A model generated the notes under the pieces. That model had not been told where the DNA came from, did not search any database, and worked only from the letters and a program-made list of their open reading frames with translations. Made by a program: the position numbers and the translations under genes. From positions 1-33,969 of IMG/VR virus record IMGVR_UViG_3300047181_000090: DNA of 33,969 bases; one strand, given 5' to 3'. Numbering within the stretch: position 1 is the first letter of the stretch; each line of letters starts with the position of its first letter. Below are positions 1 to 9,076 of this stretch, piece by piece. The stretch comes from a virus.

Positions 1-2
1 GT

Positions 3-3000
3 TCAAGCGAACTTGGTTATGTCGGGTGCTCTATTTCCGTTCTGTAAATTTCTTATGATTGTTTCCACCGGATTTTGTGAGGCTGGATCTTGGACCGGCT
101 TTGTCTGTGTCATTCTAGCCTTAAACACACCAGAATTCCAAACCCCTGAAATGAGGGGTTCAAAGATCGGATTTCCATTACTCTTCTTTATCTGTCCAAA
201 TTGATCCAATTCATTGGTATTTATGAAGAGTTTATGCAGGCACCCACGCAGGCGCCCAATAGGAACTATGTCCTGAGATTGTATTGTACCAAACTCATTT
301 TCAAGAAATTCGTTAGCGTTCTGGCCATTCCGCCAAGAATCAAACAAAAATTTTGTAGAAAGTCCTGTAAATAGCGCCTTAGTATTTTCTATTTCGGTCT
401 GAAATTTCTGACGAATCAGATAATGTAATAGGTAAGCCTCGCTGTCGCGATCTGTTATGCCCTCACCATCCACATATCCGGCTATTACAGGCTCTGTAGA
501 CCTAACAACCGGAAGAGGAGTACCTTCGACAACCATCACGTCATTACGGTCATATACGGAGTCTCTGGGGATAAATACCCCATTCTTTATTATACCGTAT
601 TGAATCGATTCAGAGGAAACTTGCTTTCCACCAAATAGATTACCATTACCACCGGGAAAACTAGACCTGCCTTCCATTATGGGGAAATAAATATGCCCGT
701 CAAATAAGGATATGAATGACCCGTCCGAACTTTCTTTTATTTTAACCAGGTTTGGTGAATAGTATTCAGAACCTAAAAACTGGCGAACAAAATCAACATC
801 GTCCGTAGCGGAAGCGGATAGTTGTGCATATCTGGAATAATAATCCAAAGCGAGCAACGCTCTACATACCGTATAATTTCCTATCAACCCATTATAAATG
901 AATAACTGCACGAACGATATTGGATTATGCATTCTCCAAGTCAGGACATCCATTCCTTCAGGTAATGTGGTTCCATTAGCTGCAAATTTTCTATCAATTA
1001 AGTAAATGAAATCCCCAATATTTCTCAATAATAAATTGGACTTGAATTGATAGTTCGTTATATATTCGGGTTTTATATATTTCAAACCATTAATTGAAAG
1101 TGCTGATTTATAATTATCGTCTGATTCAAGGATATATGGAATTCCCGGAATTGCATTATATATCGCGTTCAGGTAATTTCTCTTCATGATTATAGAATCT
1201 GAATCAGTGCGACCGCGGAGGAAAGCAACGGCTGTCGCCACCTCGGAAATTTCGGTCATATCATTGGAACTAGCGTAAAGTTTAGATAATGCAGTGGTAA
1301 GTTCTTGATCCAATAGTTCAGGATCGGTTCCTATAACAGGTTTTTTTGGTGCTTCTTTTCTTAGATATTTTGTAGAATCGATTGGAACTACTACCTGGAA
1401 TGGATCCATTTGATTTAGGATTGAATCTCTAAATATAACAGAATCTTTATGACCAATACCTATAGGCAAAAACTCCCAGACGAACATATCAGGTCCGGTG
1501 GCAAGTTGTGATCCCCAGACTACATTAAATGGAGTGCCGTAGTCTCCTTGAGATGCCCCGGAAATGAAAGCTTCGGCTATATCCAATAACCTGAAATAAT
1601 CATCAGTACCTTCTTTTATCAGGTCTGTCTTATTGGATGCGTAAATATTTATACGTATTGATAGTCCGAAATTATGCCAGCTCAGGAATGTGCTGGGTTC
1701 GCCACCGGTTTGTTTAATATCTTGATCAGAAACAGACCTTGACGTTTCAATAATTTTAATTCTAGAATCGCCAAATTCAGATTTTAATATTGAAAGTAGG
1801 AACTGTGTTTTTTCATATATATCAATTCCCGGGTGCATATCTTTTATCTGACTTGATGTTACTGGAAATGGATTCCATCCTGGTATATAGTTTGGATCTG
1901 AAGGATTTACGTTATTGAACGCCCCATATTCTTTAAAAGTGGCCTCCGCTATTGCAGCATCTGAAGGTAGATATGGGATATTTGCTGCTGTTAATAGGGT
2001 AACAGGAGCATCTGGAGCACTTTGTTTTGGATATGGGATAATTAAATTGAGAACAATTCCACCTTCACCATATTTAGACGCGGTAGCATGTCTAAGACTT
2101 GTCGTTGTCCATGTTATCGTACGAGCGTCAATAATATGAGCATTCTCCCAAGTACCATCTATATATGGATTAGCACATCCATTAATCTGAACTCCTACAA
2201 TCGCACCGGGATCAAATTTTGGGTTGTTAAATTTGGTTGTTAGAACAACAGTAGCGGCGGATCCTGTCATGGTTATTACCACTGATTCTATAGGGGAATT
2301 TATCCCAACTATTTGACCAGTAACTGTTTGATTCGGGGGAAATTGTGATAATGGGTTAGTATTTACAAACTTAATTTCTACCCAGCGAATCCCAAGATTT
2401 TTTGGAATCTTTTTCTTCCGCATTTCCTTTCTATACTTTTTAGAATAGCTGAAGTTAACCGGAATCATTAACCAGGCCATATGTCGATAAAGACCATAAG
2501 TATCTACTGGAATTGTAAATTCGCCGGATTTATCAAATATTGAATTTCCACCGTCAAGCACAGATTCACCAGCATATGCTTCGAACAGCTTTATGTTAGC
2601 AATAACTCCACGAATTTTGCTCATCGCACTACTAAGATCATCATACAAATCATCAGTAGCATCTATCAAAGAAGAATAAGTCGCGGCAGCGCTATAATCA
2701 ATGCTTGACATTATCGCGATCTGCATACGGAAATTTGATATAATACCGAAGGTTTTCCGTATTGCGGATGAAATGTCGTATAATGTATTGTTGATGGTTA
2801 GGGTTGTATTAATTCTAACAATGTCTGAAAGTGAAGTAGTCGCTGTCATAGCAGATTGAGAAGTTGATACAGCACTGTGTAAATATCCATTCTGCTGACT
2901 ATTTGTTGACACGAAACTATCTATCAAGGTATTTGAATCTTCTAGCTGTTCCAATATTTCAGAAATTTCATTTCTAAAGAATTCACGATCTCCAATTAAC

Positions 3001-3995
3001 GCAATCATGGCTTCTTTAATGGATACATCAGCTATTGATATTTGATCAGCGGTCTTTGTATTGAACAAATCATTTCCATGCAATCTCTGATTATTTATGA
3101 ATTGATAAAGCGCATTTTCAGAATCCTGGGAGTGGGTGGTATGGTCGTCAGTTTTCTTTTTAATAAATGAATAATTAGTATCTCTATAATACTTATAAGT
3201 TAATGGATCAGTTGCCGTTTCTTTAGGCACATCAATTACAATATCAGGATCATATACGTTTACGACCGTGGGATCTACCGGTACTAGATTTTCCCAATAT
3301 TTGGTAATAATTACATCAATTCCTCTACGACGCATCGTGTCAGATAAATTCTGCAGCTTCTTATCCAAGCCATGTTGATTAATATATCCGCGGTCTCGAG
3401 TAGAACGGGAATTAAACGCGGCAATAATATTAGAAGCCCAGGAAGAGGATACTTTCCATGGGATCAAACCGGCCTTTGTAGGCGTTGCTAATTTACCATA
3501 TATTCCAAAGAAAGAAGCCATTGATAGAGGCATCTGCGGAAACTGTGCGCCGTAAAAAGGATTTAAGAACGTTGGGCGGCGAAGGGACCCTTGATCTTGC
3601 ATAAATGCATGTGCTGGGCGCAGAGCAATTTTTGAATAATCCGGAGCTGATCCAATAAATTCCGAATTTTTATCAAATATAGCGCTGGCGCCCATAGGAT
3701 CGATTAGATCATAATCTATGTCCTCGGGACCATTTTCAACACTTTGCCCCGGATTGGCAAATTTTCCTGTGTGTGTAGGATTATTTGATACACGATTCCA
3801 CTCGACCGTTTCATTATATAACAAATTTACGCGTTCATTTTGATATTCAGAGCTAGGGACTTCAGAAACTGAACCATCATCACTTTCAACAGTTACTGAC
3901 GGCTCCGCTTTAGAGACAACCGATGACTGTATTAAACGGATTTCCGTTTCTACATCAATTTTCTTTCTGTTTTCTGAATATCCTGGAATATGCAT
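3..3995 (-). CDS. Large virion-like protein with a degenerate M15 peptidase-like domain
   Basis: A protein of about 1330 residues, most likely a virion or baseplate component; I cannot place it in a named family over its full length. The start at 3995 was chosen because its ATG overlaps the stop of the sigma gene as TAATG; an ATG 33 bases upstream (4028) is also open. Around residues 720-870 there is an M15 (L-alanyl-D-glutamate peptidase/VanY) pattern: SWHNFGLSIR matches SxHxxGxAxD but has Arg where the zinc-binding Asp belongs, and MFVWEF replaces the usual final His motif. The domain therefore looks catalytically dead and may bind peptidoglycan or be purely structural. The rest is rich in Ser, Thr, Asn and Asp, without membrane segments. 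Co-location with a late sigma factor fits late expression. The structural role is inference. Confidence 0.6.
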   Translation of the reverse strand: MHIPGYSENRKKIDVETEIRLIQSSVVSKAEPSVTVESDDGSVSEVPSSEYQNERVNLLYNETVEWNRVSNNPTHTGKFANPGQSVENGPEDIDYDLIDPMGASAIFDKNSEFIGSAPDYSKIALRPAHAFMQDQGSLRRPTFLNPFYGAQFPQMPLSMASFFGIYGKLATPTKAGLIPWKVSSSWASNIIAAFNSRSTRDRGYINQHGLDKKLQNLSDTMRRRGIDVIITKYWENLVPVDPTVVNVYDPDIVIDVPKETATDPLTYKYYRDTNYSFIKKKTDDHTTHSQDSENALYQFINNQRLHGNDLFNTKTADQISIADVSIKEAMIALIGDREFFRNEISEILEQLEDSNTLIDSFVSTNSQQNGYLHSAVSTSQSAMTATTSLSDIVRINTTLTINNTLYDISSAIRKTFGIISNFRMQIAIMSSIDYSAAATYSSLIDATDDLYDDLSSAMSKIRGVIANIKLFEAYAGESVLDGGNSIFDKSGEFTIPVDTYGLYRHMAWLMIPVNFSYSKKYRKEMRKKKIPKNLGIRWVEIKFVNTNPLSQFPPNQTVTGQIVGINSPIESVVITMTGSAATVVLTTKFNNPKFDPGAIVGVQINGCANPYIDGTWENAHIIDARTITWTTTSLRHATASKYGEGGIVLNLIIPYPKQSAPDAPVTLLTAANIPYLPSDAAIAEATFKEYGAFNNVNPSDPNYIPGWNPFPVTSSQIKDMHPGIDIYEKTQFLLSILKSEFGDSRIKIIETSRSVSDQDIKQTGGEPSTFLSWHNFGLSIRINIYASNKTDLIKEGTDDYFRLLDIAEAFISGASQGDYGTPFNVVWGSQLATGPDMFVWEFLPIGIGHKDSVIFRDSILNQMDPFQVVVPIDSTKYLRKEAPKKPVIGTDPELLDQELTTALSKLYASSNDMTEISEVATAVAFLRGRTDSDSIIMKRNYLNAIYNAIPGIPYILESDDNYKSALSINGLKYIKPEYITNYQFKSNLLLRNIGDFIYLIDRKFAANGTTLPEGMDVLTWRMHNPISFVQLFIYNGLIGNYTVCRALLALDYYSRYAQLSASATDDVDFVRQFLGSEYYSPNLVKIKESSDGSFISLFDGHIYFPIMEGRSSFPGGNGNLFGGKQVSSESIQYGIIKNGVFIPRDSVYDRNDVMVVEGTPLPVVRSTEPVIAGYVDGEGITDRDSEAYLLHYLIRQKFQTEIENTKALFTGLSTKFLFDSWRNGQNANEFLENEFGTIQSQDIVPIGRLRGCLHKLFINTNELDQFGQIKKSNGNPIFEPLISGVWNSGVFKARMTQTKPVQDPASQNPVETIIRNLQNGNRAPDITKFA

Positions 3996-4531
3996 TAATA
4001 ACCATTCGCCATGCCGGAATCGGTCCAATCCATGCTTGTTATGTCTGGGGTCATCATTTCATTATCGGGAGTTACTAACTGATCTTCATCCCAATGGTTA
4101 CTCATGTATACAAGATTAGGATTCATTGGTGCATTGCGCTCTGCATGCTGCTTGCATTTTCTCCATGATTGTACGAAGGCTCGATATACGATTTGTGCGA
4201 TGTAATTATATGGGTCAGCACCCTTACCGGCGCTGCATTTGGCCTGGTCAAAGTTATGGGCATATTTTAGAATGTGTTCATATGCCTTTCCGCGGAAATC
4301 TTCTTTCCAATCCTGTGAATAATTTCGCCAATTAGACGAACCTATCATTTTTTCAACAATGATAAGAATAACCTGAGCCAGCAATCTAGGCATTGGTGTG
4401 TTCTTATCTACCGCCTTCTCGAATCGATAATCAAGCAATAGCTTGGTCAGATATTCCTTTGGAATACGACCAACTTTCATCTGACTGATCAGATCTTGTT
4501 CTTCTTTAACTTCCTGTCGTTTCTTAGCCAT
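3995..4531 (-). CDS. Late-transcription sigma factor, T4 gp55-like
   Basis: A 178-residue protein. Residues about 80-130 (FRGKAYEHILKYAHNFD, then PYNYIAQIVYRAFVQ) resemble the core-binding region of T4 gp55, where a helix ending in YAHNFDPAKS is followed by a P-x-AYF-TQI-Y-AFL segment. gp55 is the small divergent sigma factor that directs host RNA polymerase to late promoters. A strong Shine-Dalgarno (AGGAG) lies before the ATG, and an ATAAACTA motif just upstream. The C-terminus is acidic, as expected for a contact with a sliding-clamp co-activator system, but no clear clamp motif is visible. It is translationally coupled (TAATG) to the 1330-residue protein. Family assignment rests on motif similarity by eye. 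Confidence 0.75.
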   Translation of the reverse strand: MAKKRQEVKEEQDLISQMKVGRIPKEYLTKLLLDYRFEKAVDKNTPMPRLLAQVILIIVEKMIGSSNWRNYSQDWKEDFRGKAYEHILKYAHNFDQAKCSAGKGADPYNYIAQIVYRAFVQSWRKCKQHAERNAPMNPNLVYMSNHWDEDQLVTPDNEMMTPDITSMDWTDSGMANGY

Positions 4532-4539
4532 AAGTCTCC

Positions 4540-4547
4540 TAGTTTAT
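4540..4547 (-). promoter_or_regulatory. ATAAACTA motif before the late sigma gene
   Basis: Minus-strand ATAAACTA directly precedes the AGGAG ribosome-binding site of the gp55-like gene. The same octamer recurs before other genes in the window, and it resembles the T4 late promoter TATAAATA. Its closeness to the ribosome-binding site also allows a translational role. Confidence 0.35.
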
Positions 4548-4553
4548 AATAAA

Positions 4554-5198
4554 TCAATTTCCAACATGAAGGCGCCGAACAAGTTCCTCGCCATAGCTGG
4601 TTATAAAATCTTCAAGTCGCTTCCCGCTATTGTCACTTAAATGTGTTATTGAGGTAGAGTTCCCATTTACAAACCTACCAAGATCACTGTAGCATGATAG
4701 GATATGCCGGACTTTTCCTGTAATTATGGAGCTTACAAGTATCTTAGCAGGTCCTATAATCTTTGCATATTCATGTAGCAGATACATACGCGCAGCCAGG
4801 TGGAACATTGTAGATCCATCGCTATAATACCTATACACGGGATAGTCAATTGATACCCTATCGGTTGTATTTATTATCTTCTGAATAATATCAGAATATT
4901 CAGCATTAAACGTCCCTATATTCTGCTCAACAAAAATCATACGCTCTATTATGTTAACCCAATCCAAATGGATCCGATGCCATATCATTTGCACCGGATT
5001 TGGAATAGAGTTGTCATTATCCGAGCCCATGGATAAATATTCATCATCGATTAAATCTCGCAAAACCGATCTGTTATTTACGGTAGGATCCGAGTCAATT
5101 TCATCGAATGTACACTGAATTAATATGTTATCGGTTTCTCGTGGATTATTTGCCATTACCTTTCTATTCATTGCAATGTATAGAAAGGAAGGTTCCAT
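4554..5198 (-). CDS. Hypothetical phage protein
   Basis: A 214-residue protein that I do not recognise. The start at 5198 is preferred over 5213 because its ATG overlaps the stop of the pentapeptide-repeat gene (TAATG) and follows a good ribosome-binding site (GGAAAGGA). The N-terminus begins MEPSFLYIAMNRKV and the middle is predicted helical, with aromatic and Ile-rich stretches (WHRIHLDWVNIIERMIFVE). There is no signal peptide or clear membrane helix. Its position directly upstream of the late sigma and the large virion-like protein suggests a morphogenesis or baseplate role, which is inference from context only. Confidence 0.7.
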   Translation of the reverse strand: MEPSFLYIAMNRKVMANNPRETDNILIQCTFDEIDSDPTVNNRSVLRDLIDDEYLSMGSDNDNSIPNPVQMIWHRIHLDWVNIIERMIFVEQNIGTFNAEYSDIIQKIINTTDRVSIDYPVYRYYSDGSTMFHLAARMYLLHEYAKIIGPAKILVSSIITGKVRHILSCYSDLGRFVNGNSTSITHLSDNSGKRLEDFITSYGEELVRRLHVGN

Positions 5199-6133
5199 TA
5201 TTTTCCTTTCCATTCAAACAACCCCAGGTTATATGTGTCCATTTTCAAATCAAATAGGGCTTCCCATTTTTTATCAACCGACAAACCAGAAGTTGTTATA
5301 CAAGAAGCAGTAACATTAGTCATATCAGAATTTTTAATAGAAGTTCTCATTAGAATACAATCCAGAAAACGAGAATCATTAAAAACCACACCAGAAAACG
5401 TGCTATTTATACTTGACATAATTATAAATCGGGTATCGCGTAGATTACATTCATCAAAGCTGCATTCACCAAATGAAGTAGATATTATCTTCCCTACCTT
5501 CATATCAAAAAAGGTGAATTGGCAATCCATAAACGCACACCAACCCATCTGAGACAGATCAGCATTTGTTTTTATAAAAGTGGTATCGTAAAAACGACAT
5601 CGATTAAAATCACTCGACATAAGATTAGCCGAATCGAAGGTGCATGCGTTGAATATGCAATTATGAAAAACCGAAGATTCTAGATCACATGATGTGAAAT
5701 CACAGCGACTAAAAACAACTTCACAAAAATATGAATCGGTTAATTGGGATTTCTTAAAATTTATTCCAAAAAGAATCTTACCCAATAGCGCGATTCCCTC
5801 AGCACGAACTCCAGAATCGCCTATACTTACAACATATCTATCGAGCATTCTCGGGAATTCGATAACATGTGCAGGAGGAACTCCGTCAGCCAGGTCGTCA
5901 TTTACCTGGGAATCCATATGACTCTGCACAAAGGCAAGGGAATCGATATCATCGCGACCGATATCGGAGATATCAAGTCCTTCTTTAGATGAACCTATAC
6001 GGGACTTTCCCTCAGATACCATACGCAAGGTATCATATGGAATTCCAACCATACTGGCCATAGTGGAATTCCATTCGTCTGCAGTAGATGCTACGAGACT
6101 ATTGAACAATTCAGAACTAGATGATATTCCCAT
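5198..6133 (-). CDS. Pentapeptide-repeat protein
   Basis: A 311-residue protein. From about residue 130 to 275 it shows the five-residue periodicity of pentapeptide-repeat proteins (central Leu or Phe, with Asp, Asn, Ser, Cys or Thr around it), for example CDFTSCDLESSVFHNCIF and NACTFDSANLMSSDFNRC. Such repeats fold into a right-handed square beta-helix. The first 110 residues are different and may form a separate head. Pentapeptide proteins in phages include DNA mimics and structural proteins; the sequence does not say which applies here. The gene overlaps the next by TAATG, so it belongs to the same transcription unit. Confidence 0.75.
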   Translation of the reverse strand: MGISSSSELFNSLVASTADEWNSTMASMVGIPYDTLRMVSEGKSRIGSSKEGLDISDIGRDDIDSLAFVQSHMDSQVNDDLADGVPPAHVIEFPRMLDRYVVSIGDSGVRAEGIALLGKILFGINFKKSQLTDSYFCEVVFSRCDFTSCDLESSVFHNCIFNACTFDSANLMSSDFNRCRFYDTTFIKTNADLSQMGWCAFMDCQFTFFDMKVGKIISTSFGECSFDECNLRDTRFIIMSSINSTFSGVVFNDSRFLDCILMRTSIKNSDMTNVTASCITTSGLSVDKKWEALFDLKMDTYNLGLFEWKGK

Positions 6134-6162
6134 TCAAATAACATATATCATCCGATTGGGAA

Positions 6163-6783
6163 CTAAAGAGGCACTTTCCAAATTCCTATAGGATCCTCAA
6201 TTGGTTCGATAACTAATTCATCCACAGGATTGCCATTTCCCCATCTAGATAAGTCGCAATTAAACTTAGAAATAAAATTAGCACTAGGTAACGTATTAGA
6301 ACCTTTATAAAAATAACCGGACATAAAATCAATTTTAACATCACTGGGCATATATACAGGAGAAGATACCATAAAACTTATATTTTTATGAGTTTTTATT
6401 AAAAATGATGAATCACATATGGAATTGATGGGAAATGTATTTATTACATATTTATATATTTCGGTATTGGATATATAATTTATTCTAGTATCGAAACCTA
6501 TCCATTTACCCCGAGTCACATCGAGATCACATTGCTTAATGTCAGGATCAAACCAACCAGGAAGAATATCTATAAGTTGACTATCACTAAATGCATTTGG
6601 GGTATTTGGTATACGACCGGCATTTATAGATAATAAATATTCTTCTATATGATAATCTCTAATATAGTTACTGTAATATATTAATTTATCAATATTTTCT
6701 AAAATATCACCAATAACATAAATCCCATTAGATATATCAACTAGAGAATATGAATTTGGTAAAGGTAATATATTAATTTTCAT
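6163..6783 (-). CDS. Hypothetical phage protein
   Basis: A 206-residue protein, rich in Ile, Asn, Tyr and Ser, that I do not recognise. It starts MKINILPLPNSYSLVD and has no transmembrane segment or known motif. No strong Shine-Dalgarno is visible before the ATG. It lies between the recombination ATPase gene and the pentapeptide-repeat gene, in the same orientation and with short gaps. Confidence 0.65.
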   Translation of the reverse strand: MKINILPLPNSYSLVDISNGIYVIGDILENIDKLIYYSNYIRDYHIEEYLLSINAGRIPNTPNAFSDSQLIDILPGWFDPDIKQCDLDVTRGKWIGFDTRINYISNTEIYKYVINTFPINSICDSSFLIKTHKNISFMVSSPVYMPSDVKIDFMSGYFYKGSNTLPSANFISKFNCDLSRWGNGNPVDELVIEPIEDPIGIWKVPL

Positions 6784-6802
6784 TGTTTTATATTTTAATA
6801 TA

Positions 6803-9076
6803 TCAAAGCATTTTTACCGAAGAATATAACCCATCATTAGTAACTGATGCGGTATGATCAAATAATTCAGAAAATTCCTTACTGCGATGGGTAGCAACAT
6901 ATATTGATCCGATTTCCAGGGTTTTCCCCTTCATCAGGTCAAACATATCACCAATACCATCATCATCCTGGGAACCATCAACAACTTCATCCAGGAATAA
7001 TAAATTTATCTTGAAATCTATTACTTCGGTTACGAAGTCTCTAAAGGCCATGGCGACAGCCACGTTTAATTTCCTACGCTGACCCTGCGAAAGTCCCTTA
7101 TAGGAATAAGCACCGCCCAGGAATCCCTCGAATTCACATTCCATAGATTCATCAAACTTGATCTTATATGGAAGGTCAAAGAACATTAGGTTTTTATCTA
7201 TTTTGTCATTGAAATCTGGAACATATATGGACAAAAGCATTTTCTTAATGCCATTCTCACCATACATATCATCCAGGAATTTACATATTTCAATCTCGTC
7301 CGAGAATGTGTCCTTTTCAGATTCGAGTTTTCTCTTTTCTAATACTAAGGAATCGAGTTGTTTTTTAGCAGCGTTTAATGTGTTTTCAGCATCGGAACGT
7401 TGCATCTTTTCGATCTGCTGAGTTCTGAACACAATTCCATTTTCAATTTGCTTTTTAGTGGCTGAATTTGCAGATATTTGCGTATTAATATCGTTTAACC
7501 TAGCAGTTAATTCATTTATCTTTTTCTGAATTTCGGATGCGGCTACGCGTATTACTTCGATCTGTTGTAATCGAGAATTGAAATATACGTCCGGGGTATT
7601 TGCATTACCACCATTGGAAACCGCATAATCACTGATATCTTTCATTTGTGCGGTATAAGATGTCAGATAATTTTGCCAGGTTGCATTTGCTGCCAATACT
7701 TCACGATTCTTCGAAGTAATGGTTTGATCCAACCTGTCGGAAATGTCTTTTTGGGCTTTAATCTTTTCATATTCAGCAGTAACTTCTTGAATAGAAGCGC
7801 TTAACGCCTGTATAGTGGTTAACTTGGCATCATATATTGCTTGTGTGGTCTCGTTTTGAGACAACATCTTTTTATATTCTTCTCTAAGATGCACCTTGAC
7901 TTTTTCGGCGTCTTGTTCAGTTATCAATCGATCACATGCAGGACATACAATATTAGATTTAACTGACTTTCCTTGGTTTCCTATTTCAGCTAACTTATTT
8001 TTTATATACTGCAGATTACCGGAAACTGTATTTAGTTCGGACTGTAATGATTTTGCTGTTTTAGTATCTTCTGATATCTTATTGTAAAGAATAGATACTT
8101 GATCCGGAGAAATTACCGGGGTATCGGTACGCGTCTTTTGTAATTCGGATAGAGATGCGACCTGTTGATTATATACCGATTCCAAGCGAGCTATCTCAGT
8201 TCGGCTGCTCTGCATGTTATTCAGAAACATCAGCGCGGTCGATAATTTATTACTTTCACTTGATAGGCTAGTTAGATCTGGAAGTTGTGCTTGTAATGTG
8301 GACCCTTCAGTTTTTATTGAAGAAACTTGTACATTCAAAGCATCGGTTGCGTTGGTCAATGACTCTAACTGTACCCGTGATTGTACATTTTGATCCAATA
8401 GCTCCTGTATATTATTCTTAAGTTCGTTCTCGGCTACTGTTATTATGCGCTTCTGATCATCTATAGATCTATCAACACCGGATAATCCAAGAGTAACATT
8501 TGTAAATGACGCGTGTGCCTTAGTCATCTCAGATGCGTTTTTAGATCTGAATTTTTCTGATTTGGTAGATGTTATAGAATCCACGAGCTTTCGCTTCTTC
8601 TCAGCACCCAAGTCCATAAAGGATGTGGTTAATATGCTGTTCTGAGCCACTGCTAATCTAAAGACATCATCACTGAAGCCCAGTACATTATCTTCAAACC
8701 ACTGCTGACTAAACCCAGCCTTCTTATCCAGGGGATCAGGTGACTCATTCTTATAAATATTAAAGCTTTGAGAACCGGAAGATGTTAGTTCGCGAACCAC
8801 TCGATAGTTGTTCTTACCATCAGAATCTTCACGATATAGATTCACCGCACCCACAGCTTTCTTCTTATTAGCTGAATTATGCAATTCCTCTAAAGGAACC
8901 CCTCGATAGGATTTACCAAACAATACAAATTCAAGCACATCCATTATAGTGGATTTACCTGAACCGACAGGTCCTACCACACGCACTAAACCATCTGGAA
9001 ATGTAATCCGATTGCGGTTAGCACCATATTGGCCAAAATTGGACCATTCCATATCTATAAGATGTAAATCATGCAT
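6803..9076 (-). CDS. SbcC/Rad50-type recombination ATPase, T4 gp46-like
   Basis: A 757-residue SMC-type ATPase of the Rad50/SbcC/gp46 group. The Walker A is GPVGSGKS at residues 35-42. Long coiled coils flank a zinc-hook CPAC near residue 378. The ABC signature is LSQGQRRKLNVAVAMA near residue 660, and the Walker B is LLFLDEV near 695. In T4, gp46 pairs with the gp47 (Mre11-type) nuclease to resect double-strand ends for recombination-dependent replication; no gp47 homologue is in this window. The ATG overlaps the stop of the flap nuclease gene (TAATG), so the two are co-translated. The length is typical for phage members, which are shorter than bacterial SbcC. Confidence 0.9.
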   Translation of the reverse strand: MHDLHLIDMEWSNFGQYGANRNRITFPDGLVRVVGPVGSGKSTIMDVLEFVLFGKSYRGVPLEELHNSANKKKAVGAVNLYREDSDGKNNYRVVRELTSSGSQSFNIYKNESPDPLDKKAGFSQQWFEDNVLGFSDDVFRLAVAQNSILTTSFMDLGAEKKRKLVDSITSTKSEKFRSKNASEMTKAHASFTNVTLGLSGVDRSIDDQKRIITVAENELKNNIQELLDQNVQSRVQLESLTNATDALNVQVSSIKTEGSTLQAQLPDLTSLSSESNKLSTALMFLNNMQSSRTEIARLESVYNQQVASLSELQKTRTDTPVISPDQVSILYNKISEDTKTAKSLQSELNTVSGNLQYIKNKLAEIGNQGKSVKSNIVCPACDRLITEQDAEKVKVHLREEYKKMLSQNETTQAIYDAKLTTIQALSASIQEVTAEYEKIKAQKDISDRLDQTITSKNREVLAANATWQNYLTSYTAQMKDISDYAVSNGGNANTPDVYFNSRLQQIEVIRVAASEIQKKINELTARLNDINTQISANSATKKQIENGIVFRTQQIEKMQRSDAENTLNAAKKQLDSLVLEKRKLESEKDTFSDEIEICKFLDDMYGENGIKKMLLSIYVPDFNDKIDKNLMFFDLPYKIKFDESMECEFEGFLGGAYSYKGLSQGQRRKLNVAVAMAFRDFVTEVIDFKINLLFLDEVVDGSQDDDGIGDMFDLMKGKTLEIGSIYVATHRSKEFSELFDHTASVTNDGLYSSVKML

